NCBI GenBank assembly: GCA_023384415.1
Contig: JAHDWJ010000006.1
Location: 154,627-218,626 of the forward strand
Origin: Anaerolineae bacterium
GTDB taxonomy: Bacteria > Chloroflexota > Anaerolineae > Promineifilales > Promineifilaceae
DNA length: 64,000 nucleotides
Reading direction: 5' to 3'
The position numbers were made by a program, and so were the translations under genes. Under the pieces are notes generated by a model. It worked only from the letters and a program-made list of their open reading frames with translations. It did not search any database and was not told the origin of the DNA. Positions 38,820 to 48,873 of the stretch are shown one piece after another (position 1 is the stretch's first letter; each line of letters starts with the position of its first letter).

Positions 38820-39156
38820 GGTCATCTATTTCCACGAAATGCAGCCCTTCCCACAGATATTGGCTCAAATCCACCTGTAAATTTTCACTCACAGCTACCC
38901 CCTCAGCCCGCAGCAACGCAGCCTGCTCGTTGACGGTATGTTCCCGATTCACGATGCTGATTCGCCCCTGCCCGTTGATGACCCGCTGCCAGGGTACCCC
39001 ATGATCTACCTGATCTTTCAGCGCATTAAGGGCATATCCCACCGCTCTGGCGGCTGTCGGCCGGCCCAACATAGAGGCCACCCGGCCATAACTGGTCACT
39101 TTGCCTGGGGGAATACGCCGCACTACCGCGTACACTTGTTCGTAGAAATTTTTCAT
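38788..39156 (-). CDS. Alkyltransferase-like protein (ATL, MGMT homologue without catalytic Cys)
   Basis: This is related to O6-alkylguanine-DNA alkyltransferase. The helix-turn-helix region TSYGRVASMLGRPTAARAVGYAL, with the Arg finger (R37), is conserved. In the active-site motif PCHR the cysteine is replaced by Trp56 (VPWQRVINGQG). ATL proteins bind O6-alkylguanine and recruit nucleotide excision repair instead of removing the alkyl group. It is 122 aa, as expected. Its 3' end overlaps the 3' end of the metallopeptidase gene by 32 bp on the other strand. Confidence 0.9.
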   Translation of the reverse strand: MKNFYEQVYAVVRRIPPGKVTSYGRVASMLGRPTAARAVGYALNALKDQVDHGVPWQRVINGQGRISIVNREHTVNEQAALLRAEGVAVSENLQVDLSQYLWEGLHFVEIDDLIEPTSTPDY

Positions 39157-39189
39157 GCCTGCATTATACCAGGATGGCGTATAATCAAG

Positions 39190-39285
39190 GAGTGAGGGAT
39201 GAGGGATGAGGGATGAGGGATGAGGACAGGACGACCCAATCTTTGGCTCGCTTAATCTCCAGTCTCCACTCTCTAATCTCCATTT
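39190..39285. repeat. Two 7-bp-period arrays (GAGGGAT and TCTCCA-type)
   Basis: GGATGAG repeats four times (39196-39224), then a 25-bp gap, then AATCTCC, AGTCTCC, ACTCTCT, AATCTCC (about 39255-39283). Both have exact 7-bp register. They fill the spacer between the ATL and DUF1232 genes. Confidence 0.85.
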
Positions 39286-39331
39286 TACCGGGATGCAACT
39301 GATTGACCGGGATCACGTAATAGGAGCAGTT

Positions 39332-39754
39332 ATGAGTACCCAAGAACCTATGGAGAATGAAAAAGAAATGAATACAGCTATGGAAGTTTCCCCCAAAGAT
39401 TTGGGCTTTTGGAAAGAACTGCTTCTGCAAATCCGCCTGGTGTGGCGGCTGATTCGGGACCCGGAAGTCCCGTTTTACCTGAAACTGCTCCCCCTCGCGG
39501 CCGCGATCTACTTTATCTCCCCTATAGATTTTCTCCCTGGCCTGGCCTTTCCCGGCATCGGCGCCCTAGATGATTTGACCGCTATTCTTGTCGGCGCCAA
39601 GCTGTTTGTGGAATTTGTGCCTCCTTACCTGGTGGCCCGCCACACTGCTGAGTTAGAAGCGGAAATGACCGGTCAGAGTGCGAAAGAGCGCAAGCAGGAT
39701 GAATTGAGCGATAAAATTGTGATTGAAGGGGAGTATAGGCAGCGGGGTGAGTAG
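39332..39754 (+). CDS. DUF1232 (YkvA-like) membrane protein
   Basis: This is a 140-aa protein with the DUF1232 signature LPLAAAIYFISPIDFLPG and GALDDLTAI in one hydrophobic region (about 50-95). The N-terminus is acidic and the C-terminus is charged. The function of the family is not established. ATG 39332 is chosen because TAGGAG lies 7 nt upstream, while the open frame extends to 39293 without a ribosome site. A strong palindromic terminator follows. Confidence 0.8.
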   Translation: MSTQEPMENEKEMNTAMEVSPKDLGFWKELLLQIRLVWRLIRDPEVPFYLKLLPLAAAIYFISPIDFLPGLAFPGIGALDDLTAILVGAKLFVEFVPPYLVARHTAELEAEMTGQSAKERKQDELSDKIVIEGEYRQRGE

Positions 39755-39811
39755 CAAGTAGGTGAGTGAGCCAGGAGCCCATCCGTTACTCTCTCAAGTT
39801 TCACAGACGTA

Positions 39812-39840
39812 AAAAAGAGCGGCAGCTGCCGCTCTTTTTG
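39812..39840. terminator. Bidirectional terminator
   Basis: Perfect palindrome AAAAAGAGCGGCAG/CTGCCGCTCTTTTT with T-tracts on both strands. It lies between the convergent DUF1232 and lycopene cyclase genes and can serve both. Confidence 0.9.
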
Positions 39841-39882
39841 TTGCTTTACACTTTTTACCAAATCACCCAACAATTTAACAAT

Positions 39883-40689
39883 TTACAATGATGAAGATGG
39901 CTGCGGTAAACGGTGCAGCCACTGCCTTAAACCGTCTGGGACACGGCTCTGGCTTTCCTGGGCACAAAACAGGGTTAAGCCTAAAACAACCAATATGTTG
40001 GTAATCAGGAAAAAAATCGCTTCTTCAATAGGCAATCCCCCCAGGAAAATGTTGAGCGATTGCGCCGGGTCAATCGTCCAGGTACCTCCGTAGATAGCAA
40101 CGGTATCGGCCGCGCTCAGGTAAACAGTGGGGAGAGCGATAGCCGTTACGATAGCGTACCGATGCCGCCAGAGGATGTCTGCGCCAAAGAATAGTTGAAA
40201 TATGATGGGGGGTAAGGCCCACCCCAGCGTCAGGGCAAGATAGGTGGCGGGGGGGTAATTAGTGAAGAGCAAAATGAGCATCCCCAGCCAGAGTAAACCC
40301 ACAACAAGGGTAGCCAGGTAGCGCGGCCGCGTTCCCTTTGCCGGTTTAGGGTCATAAGGCAGACGGCGCAGCAGGGCTAACAAAACCAGCCCGGTAAAAA
40401 TAGGCTGTAAGATAAAAAAGGTATACTCCTCAATCGGCACCCAGCCAATGATAAGCCCGGTGACTAACTCCGGCTTGTACCACCAAACATTGGTTGCTAC
40501 CAGGTAATTATCCCAGGGGGTGGTGTAGAGCAGGGCTACAAACGGGATGATAGCCAGCCCCAGCCAGAAAGATTGACCCCGTAAGGCGTGGGGGAGAGCG
40601 CGGCCGCCGCGCTCATCCCTCCACGCCAATCCCCCCAGCAGCAAGATAGGCACAATTAAGAAGATAAGTAAAAAGGTAAAGTAGGTCAT
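39883..40689 (-). CDS. crtYcd: Lycopene cyclase, fused CrtYc-CrtYd type
   Basis: This membrane cyclase converts lycopene ends to beta rings. It is made of two tandem lycopene-cyclase domains, each with the family motif PIEE: VPIEEYTFFILQP in the first half and LPIEEAIFFLITN in the second. About seven hydrophobic helices are visible. In actinobacteria the halves are separate genes, whereas here they are one 268-aa chain, as in archaeal and Thermus-type CrtY. It lies 44 bp after crtB, in a crtI-crtB-crtYcd operon. The predicted product is beta- or gamma-carotene. AGGAGGTG follows on the coding strand just inside the spacer. Confidence 0.88.
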   Translation of the reverse strand: MTYFTFLLIFLIVPILLLGGLAWRDERGGRALPHALRGQSFWLGLAIIPFVALLYTTPWDNYLVATNVWWYKPELVTGLIIGWVPIEEYTFFILQPIFTGLVLLALLRRLPYDPKPAKGTRPRYLATLVVGLLWLGMLILLFTNYPPATYLALTLGWALPPIIFQLFFGADILWRHRYAIVTAIALPTVYLSAADTVAIYGGTWTIDPAQSLNIFLGGLPIEEAIFFLITNILVVLGLTLFCAQESQSRVPDGLRQWLHRLPQPSSSL

Positions 40690-40705
40690 AGGAGGTGAAT
40701 TCCGA

Positions 40706-40728
40706 ATTTCTAGTTTCTAGTTTGCTTA
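40706..40728. repeat. TTTCTAG heptamer repeat in the crt operon spacer
   Basis: AATTTCTAGTTTCTAGTTTG has two 7-bp units in the 44-bp crtB-crtY gap. The same unit is found at 41706 and 57270. Confidence 0.6.
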
Positions 40729-40733
40729 CGGCC

Positions 40734-41684
40734 TCAAACCTGCCGGCTGCGCCACCAGATGCCGGGCAGCTTGCTTAATTTGGCCATGGTAGAAACATGG
40801 GCGCGGCGGCTGAATACATCGTAATCATGCTTTTCAATATCACTAAGAATACCACGATATAGTTCGGCTGCGGCCGCGATAGCCATGCGGCCGCTGGCAT
40901 TCAGCATCCCAATCCCTGGCCACGCCTCATCATACAGTTGGCGCGTCCGCTCAATCTGGAACTGCATAAACGCCCGCCAGCTATCCGTCACCACGCCGCG
41001 GCGCAAATCCCCTTCCGTCAACCCAAACGCAGCCAACTCATCCTGGGGCAAATAAACGCGCCCATTACTGAAATCCTCAGCCACGTCGCGCAAAATATTG
41101 GTCATTTGCAGAGCTACCCCCAACTTAATGGCATACGGCACCGCCTGCGGTCCCGAAAAGCCGATGATGTGCATACTCATCAACCCCACCGTTGAGGCTA
41201 CCCCATAACAATAGGTGGTCAGATCGGCAAAACTGTTATACCGGCTGTTATCCAGATCACGAGCAACCCCATCCAGCAGTTGGTGGGCATAATGCTCAGG
41301 AATGTGGAAGCGGCGGCGAGCATCATGCCAGGCCAGCACAATGGGATCACGGCTGGATGGGTGCGAATTGAACGCCTGAACCCGCCACCGGGTCAACGCT
41401 TCTTGAGGATTGCCCTGTGGATTGTCTACCAGATCATCGCTGATACGGCAGAAGGCATACAACGCTCGCGCTGCCTGCCGCTGCCCATCTGGCAGCAGCC
41501 CGGAAGAAAGGTGGAAAGAACGGCTGTGATGGGCGGTTAAAGCGGCACAATAGTTGTACGCTTCTATCAGCAACGGGTTATTTGTTGGCCGATTGGCCTG
41601 TTGCCCGTGAGCCGATAGGTTGATATGGCCTGGTAAAGCAAGGGCAAGTAAACTATTTTCCCAATGGGGCTGGCTGACGGTCAT
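40734..41684 (-). CDS. crtB: Phytoene synthase
   Basis: It condenses two geranylgeranyl diphosphates to phytoene. Both Asp-rich motifs are present: FCRISDDLVDNPQ (first, DDxxD) and NILRDVAEDFSNGRVYLP (second). SFHLSSGLLPDGQRQAARALYAF is the typical early helix region. It is 316 aa with about 40 extra N-terminal residues. It sits between crtI (150 bp upstream) and crtYcd, all minus strand. Two GCGGCCGC sites occur close together near the C-terminus. Confidence 0.94.
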   Translation of the reverse strand: MTVSQPHWENSLLALALPGHINLSAHGQQANRPTNNPLLIEAYNYCAALTAHHSRSFHLSSGLLPDGQRQAARALYAFCRISDDLVDNPQGNPQEALTRWRVQAFNSHPSSRDPIVLAWHDARRRFHIPEHYAHQLLDGVARDLDNSRYNSFADLTTYCYGVASTVGLMSMHIIGFSGPQAVPYAIKLGVALQMTNILRDVAEDFSNGRVYLPQDELAAFGLTEGDLRRGVVTDSWRAFMQFQIERTRQLYDEAWPGIGMLNASGRMAIAAAAELYRGILSDIEKHDYDVFSRRAHVSTMAKLSKLPGIWWRSRQV

Positions 41685-41705
41685 AACGGTTTCTCCTGTA
41701 AAAAA

Positions 41706-41727
41706 TTAGTTTCTAGTTTCTAGTTGC
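41706..41727. repeat. AGTTTCT heptamer repeat between crtI and crtB
   Basis: AGTTTCTAGTTTCTAGTTGC shows three 7-bp-spaced AGTT units. It lies in the 150-bp spacer just upstream of crtB. Confidence 0.6.
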
Positions 41728-41834
41728 GTACTTTCCCAGGGTTTTTCACGTTTGTCTCTATTTCTAACTTCCCCCAATTCCCTGGAATACCCTTCATTAA
41801 CCACTCACCAATTCACCCATTAATTATTCATTGG

Positions 41835-43400
41835 TTACCTGGTTCCCCAGAGAAGATCTCCTGGGGTTCCCTCACTGCCTTTCGTTTCCCCCCGGCTTTT
41901 GGCTGCTGCCTGCGGTTGATACACTGGCCCGCCGATTAACTCATCCACAATCTTGGCCGAGGCCAATACCCCCGGCACACCAGCCCCTGGATGAGTACCC
42001 GCCCCCACAAAATAGAGGTTGTCAAAATCCTCGGAGCGGTTGTGTGGCCGGAACCAGGCTGATTGGGTCAGGGTAGGCTGCACAGAAAAAGCAGATCCCA
42101 GATAACTGTTCAACGTGTTTTGAAAATGCAGCGGGTCAATTCGATGCTCGGCAACAATGTTTTCCTGTAATTCAGGTAAATAATTCTCTTCCAAAAAATT
42201 CATAATGGCGTCCCGGTATTTGGGCGCGGCCGCGTTCCAATCAATATCTGCCCCCAAATGGGGCACCGGCGACAGCACATAAAACGCCTCATGCCCTTCT
42301 GGCGCCATCGAAGGATCAGTCAGGGTAGGCATGTGCAAATAAAGAGAGAAATCTTCCGGCAGCCCTTTGTTGCCAAAAATTTCGCTCAAAAGCTCTTTGT
42401 ACCGTTCACTCAGGATAATATTGTGGTGAGCCAGTGTGCCGGTGTTATACCGCTTTTTCGTGCCAAAGTAGATGACAAACAGGGACATGCTGTACTTTTT
42501 GCGTTTAAACGCGGCGTCACTGTTGGTGCGGCGATATTGGGACGGAATCATGTTCATGTAGGTGTAGGCCACATCAGCATTCGAGACAACGGCATCTGCC
42601 TTGATGGTAGTACCATCTTTGAGCCGTACCCCAGTAGCTTTGCGCCCTTCAATAATGATTTCTTCAACCTCACTGTTTACCCGTACTTTCCCCCCTAAAT
42701 CAGTGAATAATTGCTCCAACCCCTCCACGATGGCCCCTGTACCCCCTAAGGCGTAATGGATACCCCACTCCCGCTCCAGGTAATGGATGAGGACATAGAG
42801 TGAAGCGGCGTTGAATGGGTTGCCGCCGATGAGTAACGGGTGGAAAGAGAAGCAGCGGCGCAGAAAATCGTTCTTGATATATTTGGCGACGTAACTGTAG
42901 ACGCTGCGATAGGATTGCAAACGAATGAGATCGGGCGCCACTTTGAGCATGTCCGTCACTTTGAGAAACGGTTTGTCAATGAGGGCAATGCCGGTCTCGA
43001 ATATCTCTTTGGTGCTGGCGATGAAGCGGGTGTACCCCTCTTTGTCATCAGGATTCCATTGATCAATTTGGTTCAGGGTGAACTCATGGTCGCCGTTATA
43101 ATCAAAGGAGCGACCTTCATGGTTGAAGATGCGGTAGAACGGTTCACACTGGACAAATTGGACATAATCCTCACGGTTTTTACCTGCGGCCGCCCACAGT
43201 TCATCCAACATCCAGGGGGCGGTAATAACAGTAGGGCCACCATCAAACTTAAAGCCGTTGATTTCATAGGTATAGGCGCGGCCGCCTAACTTATCTCGTT
43301 TTTCCAGCAGGGTGACATCATGCCCTCTGGCGGCCAGGCGCACAGCCGCAGCCAGCCCGCCAAACCCACTGCCGATTACAATAATTTTTTGGTTATTCAT
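41835..43400 (-). CDS. crtI: Phytoene desaturase
   Basis: This FAD-dependent enzyme introduces double bonds into phytoene to give lycopene. The N-terminal dinucleotide motif is [40 protein letters not shown]. The C-terminal signature [24 protein letters not shown] is complete. It is 521 aa. ATG at 43400 follows GGAGAG and begins directly before the FAD motif. A consensus promoter lies about 70 bp upstream, so crtI is the first gene of the operon. The C-terminal 25 residues ([13 protein letters not shown]...) are low complexity. Confidence 0.94.
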   Translation of the reverse strand: MNNQKIIVIGSGFGGLAAAVRLAARGHDVTLLEKRDKLGGRAYTYEINGFKFDGGPTVITAPWMLDELWAAAGKNREDYVQFVQCEPFYRIFNHEGRSFDYNGDHEFTLNQIDQWNPDDKEGYTRFIASTKEIFETGIALIDKPFLKVTDMLKVAPDLIRLQSYRSVYSYVAKYIKNDFLRRCFSFHPLLIGGNPFNAASLYVLIHYLEREWGIHYALGGTGAIVEGLEQLFTDLGGKVRVNSEVEEIIIEGRKATGVRLKDGTTIKADAVVSNADVAYTYMNMIPSQYRRTNSDAAFKRKKYSMSLFVIYFGTKKRYNTGTLAHHNIILSERYKELLSEIFGNKGLPEDFSLYLHMPTLTDPSMAPEGHEAFYVLSPVPHLGADIDWNAAAPKYRDAIMNFLEENYLPELQENIVAEHRIDPLHFQNTLNSYLGSAFSVQPTLTQSAWFRPHNRSEDFDNLYFVGAGTHPGAGVPGVLASAKIVDELIGGPVYQPQAAAKSRGETKGSEGTPGDLLWGTR

Positions 43401-43469
43401 GGGACTCTCCAACAAATTTACGTTCTTTTGATCAGTTAGCTTCAGGACATTGAGCGTTTGCTTGTAATT

Positions 43470-43498
43470 ATCATAAACGATTGTTCATAATTTGTCAA
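43470..43498 (-). promoter_or_regulatory. Sigma70-type promoter of the crt operon
   Basis: On the minus strand, TTGACA (43498-43493) and TATGAT (43475-43470) are separated by exactly 17 bp. The start would lie about 65 nt upstream of the crtI ATG. The spacer region 43401-43801 holds no other gene. Confidence 0.7.
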
Positions 43499-43730
43499 TA
43501 TTTTGCAACGATATTGAGATTGACGATTCTTGCCATTAAACTATTTCGGAGTTGTCATATTGGGTTTGACAGGCTTAACCAACTTCGTCCCTTGCCGAGA
43601 AGTTACTTGTCTTTGACGAAAAAAATGGATTTGTGGATGTATAAAAGTTTTACAAAAGCTAAGTACCGGGCCATTCAAGCCGGATAACGCGCTGTGTCAC
43701 AAATAACTTTTGCCCCGGCCTAAACCGGGT

Positions 43731-43736
43731 TATAAT
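43731..43736 (+). promoter_or_regulatory. TATAAT -10 box for the PRC-barrel gene
   Basis: Consensus TATAAT, 66 bp before the start. The presumed -35 region is weak (TTTTGC or TTGCCC), and a GC-rich hairpin CCCGG/CCGGG lies in the spacer, which could indicate a regulated promoter. Confidence 0.45.
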
Positions 43737-43801
43737 GTAGCTTGTGACCATTACCCAGATTTCACCCTTCATAATTCATATTTTCTCTCAGGAGGCCCAC
43801 C

Positions 43802-44311
43802 ATGCGTTTCGGTAAAGACATCATCGGCAAACCGGTTATTAGCGTCAACGAAGGTCGCCATATCGGCGAAGTAAAAGATTTGTACCTGAACAAAGAGCTT
43901 TCCCAGGTAATGGGCCTTAACCTGGGGCGAGAAGGGCTGCTCAAACGAAAGGATTTGATCGTACCTCTGCCCAACGTCAAAGTGTTAGGGGTAGATGCCA
44001 TTTTGGTCAATCGCTCCGATGTCATTACGGACAGCAATGAATTTGCTGAGGCGCAAACCTGGATCAAAGTTAGCGATTTGAAAGGACGTGAAGTGGATAC
44101 CCCTGGTGGTACCCGCGTGGCTATCATTGGTGATGTCATTGTCGGTGACAGTGCTGAGGTGGAAGGGTTTGCCTTCTCTCGCGTCTATGTGGAAGGCCCA
44201 ATTGCCACCAAGAGGCTTGTTATGCGTTCGGCTGTTTTGGATACAGGGAGCGTAGATGGGGCTATGACGATTGATATTTCCAAAGCTGAACAATCGCCAG
44301 TAATAGGGTAG
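43802..44311 (+). CDS. PRC-barrel domain protein
   Basis: Two tandem PRC-barrel-like halves are seen. The first is [33 protein letters not shown] to about residue 75. The second, more diverged, runs from about 90 ([27 protein letters not shown]). This fold occurs in RimM and photosynthetic reaction centre H subunits. Stand-alone proteins are often of unknown role in envelope or stress. It is 169 aa. AGGAGG lies 7 nt before the ATG. It is divergent from crtI. The gene has no GCGGCCGC. Confidence 0.82.
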   Translation: MRFGKDIIGKPVISVNEGRHIGEVKDLYLNKELSQVMGLNLGREGLLKRKDLIVPLPNVKVLGVDAILVNRSDVITDSNEFAEAQTWIKVSDLKGREVDTPGGTRVAIIGDVIVGDSAEVEGFAFSRVYVEGPIATKRLVMRSAVLDTGSVDGAMTIDISKAEQSPVIG

Positions 44312-44379
44312 GTAACAAGCTGGGTCAGGGGAACTTACGCAGATATCAACCCTCAGCCCTTTTTTGCAGGAGTAATGTG

Positions 44380-45528
44380 ATGAGCAAATCGGTCAGCTTT
44401 GCCTTAAATGAAGAACAAAAAGAGATTCAACAGTTGGCCCGCCGCTTTGCGCGGGAAAAGATTGCCCCGGCGGCTGAACATTATGACCGCACCCATGAAT
44501 ACCCCTGGCCGCTGATTCGTGAAGCCCAGGAGATGGGGCTAACAACGATGGTGGTGGCTGAGGAGCATGGTGGCCTGGGGTTGAGTCTGTTTGAGGAAAT
44601 TGTGGTCGCTGAAGAGCTGGCCTGGGGGTGTACAGGGGTAAGTACCGCTATTGGCGTCAATGGATTAGCTTATCTGCCCATTAAGATTGCCGGTACTGAG
44701 GAACAGAAGCAAGAATATGGCGGCCGCATGGCTGATGGTCAACTTGCTTCTTACTGTCTCACTGAGCCAGAAGCCGGTTCTGATGTGGCCGGGATTCGCA
44801 CCACTGCCCGTCGCGAGGGGGATAAATATATCCTCAACGGCAGCAAAACCTTCATCACTGGGGCCACCGTGGCTAACTTTTACACCGTATTCGCCTACAC
44901 CAACCCGGAACAGCGATACAACGGCATGAGCTGTTTCATTGTAGAGCGGGATTGGCCGGGGGTCAGTGTGGGTAAACCATTCCACAAAATGGGCCAACAC
45001 GCTTCTGATACTGCCGAAGTCATCTTCGACAATGTAGAAGTGCCCGCCACTCACCGCTTAGGCGAAGAAGGCACCGGCTTTATGACAGCCATGAAAGTGT
45101 TTGACCGGAGTCGGCCGGCCACAGCGGCCGGAGCGGTTGGTCTGGCCCAGCGGGCGTTAGATGAGGCGATCCAATATGCCAAAGGGCGCAACGCTATGGG
45201 CAAACCAATCTGGCAGCATCAGGCCATTGGGCACATGGTTGCGGATATGGCCATGGAAGTGGAAGCGGCCCGGCTGCTGGTGTGGAAATCGGCCTGGGCA
45301 GTAGATCATGGGGTACGCAACACCACTATTTCCGCCTTTGGTAAAGCCTACGCAGCCGATAAAGCGATGAAAGTAGCGACGGACGCGGTGCAGGTGTTTG
45401 GTGGTTATGGGTACATGGCTGAATATCCGGTGGAAAAATTGATGCGAGATGCTAAAATTTACCAGATTTACGAAGGGACGAGCCAGATTCAGCGGAATAT
45501 TATTGTGCGGGAACTGTTCCGCAGTTGA
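44380..45528 (+). CDS. Acyl-CoA dehydrogenase
   Basis: This FAD enzyme oxidises acyl-CoA to trans-2-enoyl-CoA. It has the complete fold: [19 protein letters not shown] (FAD and substrate loop), [10 protein letters not shown], the C-terminal RxxAxGA-like helix, [35 protein letters not shown] with the catalytic Glu of YEGTS. This places it with short/medium-chain or glutaryl-type ACADs, and the chain length cannot be fixed. It is 382 aa. ATG 44380 is chosen over GTG 44377 because AGGAG has better spacing. A tiny membrane protein gene follows. Confidence 0.93.
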   Translation: MSKSVSFALNEEQKEIQQLARRFAREKIAPAAEHYDRTHEYPWPLIREAQEMGLTTMVVAEEHGGLGLSLFEEIVVAEELAWGCTGVSTAIGVNGLAYLPIKIAGTEEQKQEYGGRMADGQLASYCLTEPEAGSDVAGIRTTARREGDKYILNGSKTFITGATVANFYTVFAYTNPEQRYNGMSCFIVERDWPGVSVGKPFHKMGQHASDTAEVIFDNVEVPATHRLGEEGTGFMTAMKVFDRSRPATAAGAVGLAQRALDEAIQYAKGRNAMGKPIWQHQAIGHMVADMAMEVEAARLLVWKSAWAVDHGVRNTTISAFGKAYAADKAMKVATDAVQVFGGYGYMAEYPVEKLMRDAKIYQIYEGTSQIQRNIIVRELFRS

Positions 45529-45570
45529 ACTAATGAGCAGTGACCAGTTTGCAGGGAAAGGAAGGATAAA

Positions 45571-45702
45571 ATGGGTGCAGTAATTGTGATGAGTTTGTTA
45601 GGGTTGATTTTGTTGATCATTTTCACAGTAGCGATTATCGCCGCTGTATCGTTGGGGATTATTGGCCTGGGTTATAGCACCATACAAGAAGATGAGGGTT
45701 AA
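45571..45702 (+). CDS. Small membrane protein (43 aa)
   Basis: This short gene starts with MGAVIVMSLLGLILLIIF, continues through one long hydrophobic helix (about residues 3-35) and ends in IQEDEG. GGAAGGAT lies just before the ATG and a strong terminator begins 34 bp after the stop, which supports it as a real gene. No family is recognised. It may be co-transcribed with the acyl-CoA dehydrogenase (42-bp gap). Confidence 0.6.
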   Translation: MGAVIVMSLLGLILLIIFTVAIIAAVSLGIIGLGYSTIQEDEG

Positions 45703-45735
45703 GTCAGGCTATTTTAGTTAGCCGCGATCCTCTAA

Positions 45736-45770
45736 AGGGCAGGTTCTGGCAAGCAGAGCCTGCCTTTTTT
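45736..45770 (+). terminator. Rho-independent terminator
   Basis: Stem GGCAGGTTCTG/CAGAGCCTGCC with one G:U pair is followed by six Ts. It ends the acyl-CoA dehydrogenase and small membrane protein transcript. The following spacer to 46011 shows no other gene. Confidence 0.9.
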
Positions 45771-46011
45771 GTTACCTGTCCGGCAAACAATTTTCTTGCG
45801 GGGATAAAAATGCAGGGAGTTATTGCCTTAAGGTAGGGAGTTACCCCATATAGGTTTATGCCAGGTTATTGCACAATGAATGTATCAGTTCTGAGCAAAC
45901 AAGCATTAGCAGGATGCTCACAACTATTCAGATGACAGTTCCAGAAAGGCTGATCAGAAAGTATGGCCCCCTTGCGGGACTGTCAAGCAAAACAATCTGG
46001 AGGATTACACT

Positions 46012-46218
46012 ATGAACAAAGATGTATTTCAAGGTAAATGGAAAGAAATGCGCGGTCAAATCAAGGAGTGGTGGGGCAAACTCACCGACGATGATTTGGA
46101 TCGGGTGGAAGGTAAGATAGATCAACTTGTTGGTCTACTCCAACAGAAATATGGTTACAGCAGAGAGTACGCCCAAGAAGAAATCAACCGGCGGTTAGAG
46201 GCGGCCAAGTTCGCCTAA
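46012..46218 (+). CDS. CsbD-like stress protein
   Basis: This 68-aa hydrophilic protein has the CsbD pattern MNKDVFQGKWKEMRGQIKEWWGKLTDDDLDRVEGKIDQLVG. CsbD proteins are induced in general stress (sigma-B in Bacillus), but the molecular function is unknown. TGGAGG lies 7 nt before the ATG. A palindromic terminator follows the stop and separates it from the convergent clpC. Confidence 0.92.
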   Translation: MNKDVFQGKWKEMRGQIKEWWGKLTDDDLDRVEGKIDQLVGLLQQKYGYSREYAQEEINRRLEAAKFA

Positions 46219-46235
46219 GCTGTTTCCAACATAGC

Positions 46236-46278
46236 CAAAACAAAAGGCCCTTTCATTATGAAAGGGCCTTTTGTTTTG
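46236..46278. terminator. Bidirectional terminator between csbD-like gene and clpC
   Basis: Perfect inverted repeat CAAAACAAAAGGCCCTTTCA/TGAAAGGGCC... with A and T flanks on each side, so it works on both strands. Confidence 0.9.
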
Positions 46279-46298
46279 ACTAGATACAAAGAATCAGC

Positions 46299-48749
46299 TT
46301 AGGCCGGCTCTTTTTGGAGTTTATTAAACACTAACTCCCCATCCTTCTCATCTACCTCAATCGAATCACCAGAGCTAAAGGCGTTGCGGAGCAGTTGGAC
46401 GGATAGAGGACTTTCGACAAACCGCTGGATGGCCCGACGCAGCGGCCGCGCCCCAAAATCTTTATCATACCCCTGGTTGGCTAACCATTTCTTCGCCTTA
46501 TCTGTCAGGGTAATCGTCACCCCACCATGCTCTGCCAGGCGATCCACTACCTCTTTGATTTGCAAATCTACGATCTGCACCATATTTTCTTCCGACAGCG
46601 GCTCAAAAATAATGATTTCGTCAATCCGGTTGATAAACTCTGGGCGGAAGGTCCCTTTTAACGCTTCTTCAATCCGCTTGTGATCCGCCTGCTCTTCTCG
46701 GCTGGCGCCAGCCCCAACAAAGCCCAACGCCCCAGACTTTTTGACAAATGAGGTACCCACATTACTGGTCATCACAATGACGGTGTTGCGGAAATTGACT
46801 ACCCTCCCCTGCCCATCAGTCAGGCGGCCATCATCCAGGAGTTGCAGCAGGGCATTCCACACATCGGGGTGGGCTTTTTCAATTTCGTCAAAAAGGACAA
46901 CACTGTATGGGCGGCGGCGCACCTGTTCTGTGAGCTGACCCCCTTCCTCGTAGCCGATGTAGCCGGGGGGGGCGCCAAAGAGGCGGCTGACGGTGTGCTG
47001 CTCCCGGTATTCGCTCATATCAATACGAATGAGGGCGTCTTCGTCATCAAACAGGAAGGCGGCCAGGGCTTTGGCCAGCTCCGTTTTCCCAACGCCAGAG
47101 CTGCCCAGGAAAATAAAGCTGCCGATGGGGCGGCTGGGATCGGCCAGGCCGGAGCGACTGCGGCGGATGGCATCGGCCAGGGCGGCGATAGCCCGTTCTT
47201 GCCCTACGATGCGCTCGTGCAGCCGCTCTTCCATGTGCAGCAATTTTGAGGCTTCGGTTTCCATCATCTGGGTCACAGGAATGCCAGTCCAGGCGGCGAC
47301 CACTCCGGCGATATCGTTTTGGTCTACCACTTCATCAATTTTGTTTTCGGAGCGCCATTTGTCTCGTTTTTCGTTGAACTCACTTTCCAGGCGCAAACGG
47401 TCGGCGCGGACGCGGGCGGCTCGTTCGTAGTCACGCACGGTATGGGCTTCTTCTTCGTCAACTTGAAGTTGGTCCAGCCGCTTTTTGTCCTGCTTGAGTT
47501 CTGGGGGCAGGGTGTAAAGGGCGATGCGGAGTTTCGCGGCCGCTTCGTCTATCAAATCAATCGCCTTATCTGGCAGGCGGCGGTCGGTGACATAGCGGGA
47601 AGAGAGCTTGGCGGCCGCGACCAATGCCTCTTCGGAGTAGCTGACTTTGTGATGGGCTTCGTAGCGGCCGCGTAACCCTTTCAGCATCTCAATTGTCTCA
47701 TCAACCGATGGCTCATCCACAAAAACCGGGGCAAAGCGGCGTTCCAACGCACTATCCTTCTCAATATATTGCCGGTACTCATCCAGCGTTGTCGCCCCGA
47801 CACATTGCAGCTCCCCGCGAGCCAGGGCCGGTTTCATCATATTGCTGGCGTCCATTGCTCCCTGGGCGGCCCCGGCCCCAACAACCGTATGCAATTCATC
47901 AATAAACAGGATAATTTCTCCCTGCGCCTTCTGAATCTCTTCCATTACTGCTTTGAGCCGCTCCTCAAACTCTCCGCGAAAACGGCTGCCAGCTACCATG
48001 CCGCCCAGGTCTAGGGCCAGCACTCGCTTGTTGAGTAAATTTTCGGGCACATCAGAGGTGATGATTTTTTGCGCCAACCCTTCGACGATGGCGGTTTTGC
48101 CCACCCCCGCCTCACCTATCAGTACCGGGTTGTTTTTCGTCCGGCGGCTCAACACCTGAACAACACGCAAAATCTCTTCATCCCGGCCAATCACCGGGTC
48201 TAACTTGCCTTCTTTAGCCAGGGCAGACAGGTCGCGGCTAAATTTATCCAGAGCACGGAAACGCCCTTCAGATCCCCGGTCGGTGATGCGTTGGCCACCA
48301 CGAAGCTGCTCAATTCCTTCCAAAACTCGCTCGCGGGTAATGCCAAATTCCTGAAGAATGCGGGCGGTTGGGGTATTTCGTTCGCTTAATAAGGCCAGAA
48401 AAATATGCTCGGTGGAGATAAATTCATCTTTCAGCCGGTTGGCTTCCCCCTGAGCTAACTCTAGAACGGTACGGATGCGGGGGGTGTAAAAAATTTGGCC
48501 GACTCCCCCGCCATAAACGCCAGCTCGCGGTGTAGCCCGCAGCTCTTCATCTACGCGGGCCATCATGCCGTTAATGTCGGCCCCCACAAATTCGATGAGA
48601 CGGGGGATGGCCCCGTCGTTTTGCTCTAAGAGAGCCAGGAACAGGTGTTCAGTGTCTACCTGGGTATGGCCGTGGCTCTGGACGATTTTGTACGCTCGTG
48701 CGGCCGCGTCCTGGGCCCTTTCGGTAAATCGGTCAAATCGCATACTCAT
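46299..48749 (-). CDS. clpC: ATP-dependent Clp protease ATP-binding subunit ClpC
   Basis: This is an AAA+ unfoldase that feeds substrates to ClpP. Two N-terminal Clp repeats lie at about 3-145. The first ATPase has GEAGVGKT and [12 protein letters not shown], the middle domain is short and UVR-like ([20 protein letters not shown]), and the second ATPase has [24 protein letters not shown] and the C-terminal ClpB-D2-small region. The short middle domain fits ClpC/ClpA, not ClpB. The loop GALGFVG has LGF as the probable ClpP-binding tripeptide. It is 816 aa. AGGCATTTT precedes ATG 48749, and the second ATG (residue 3) is a minor alternative. A direct repeat lies upstream. Confidence 0.95.
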   Translation of the reverse strand: MSMRFDRFTERAQDAAARAYKIVQSHGHTQVDTEHLFLALLEQNDGAIPRLIEFVGADINGMMARVDEELRATPRAGVYGGGVGQIFYTPRIRTVLELAQGEANRLKDEFISTEHIFLALLSERNTPTARILQEFGITRERVLEGIEQLRGGQRITDRGSEGRFRALDKFSRDLSALAKEGKLDPVIGRDEEILRVVQVLSRRTKNNPVLIGEAGVGKTAIVEGLAQKIITSDVPENLLNKRVLALDLGGMVAGSRFRGEFEERLKAVMEEIQKAQGEIILFIDELHTVVGAGAAQGAMDASNMMKPALARGELQCVGATTLDEYRQYIEKDSALERRFAPVFVDEPSVDETIEMLKGLRGRYEAHHKVSYSEEALVAAAKLSSRYVTDRRLPDKAIDLIDEAAAKLRIALYTLPPELKQDKKRLDQLQVDEEEAHTVRDYERAARVRADRLRLESEFNEKRDKWRSENKIDEVVDQNDIAGVVAAWTGIPVTQMMETEASKLLHMEERLHERIVGQERAIAALADAIRRSRSGLADPSRPIGSFIFLGSSGVGKTELAKALAAFLFDDEDALIRIDMSEYREQHTVSRLFGAPPGYIGYEEGGQLTEQVRRRPYSVVLFDEIEKAHPDVWNALLQLLDDGRLTDGQGRVVNFRNTVIVMTSNVGTSFVKKSGALGFVGAGASREEQADHKRIEEALKGTFRPEFINRIDEIIIFEPLSEENMVQIVDLQIKEVVDRLAEHGGVTITLTDKAKKWLANQGYDKDFGARPLRRAIQRFVESPLSVQLLRNAFSSGDSIEVDEKDGELVFNKLQKEPA

Positions 48750-48773
48750 AAAATGCCTCGCTTGGTTTAAGTG

Positions 48774-48796
48774 TACCGGTCAGTTTACCGGTCAAC
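48774..48796 (-). promoter_or_regulatory. Direct-repeat operator candidate upstream of clpC
   Basis: ACCGGTCA occurs twice (48775-48782 and 48787-48794), a 12-bp period, 25-45 bp upstream of the clpC start. It recalls CtsR operators (GGTCAAA repeats) in containing GGTCA, but the period of 12 instead of 10 and weaker bases argue for a different regulator. Confidence 0.45.
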
Positions 48797-48814
48797 CATT
48801 GGATTCGCGTTAGA

Positions 48815-48873
48815 GGTTTCAGGGTTCAAGTTTCAAGTTCAACTTGAAACCTGAAACCTGAAACTTGAAACCC
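48815..48873. repeat. Seven-bp array with inverted halves (AAGTTTC / ACCTGAA)
   Basis: GGTTCAAG, TTTCAAG, TTCAACTTGAAACC, TGAAACC, TGAAACTTGAAACC. The left half is the inverse of the right half, so it can form a hairpin. It runs right up to the stop of the PPOX-type gene. A shorter relative is at 54201-54220. Confidence 0.7.

Noticed and set aside
43481-43687. 68-codon open frame downstream of the crt promoter on the + strand
   Set aside because: No ribosome site and no domain, and it covers the crt promoter region.
48774-48796. Canonical CtsR operator upstream of clpC
   Set aside because: The repeat period is 12 bp rather than 10, and the A-rich end of the heptamer is missing. Kept only as a general operator candidate.
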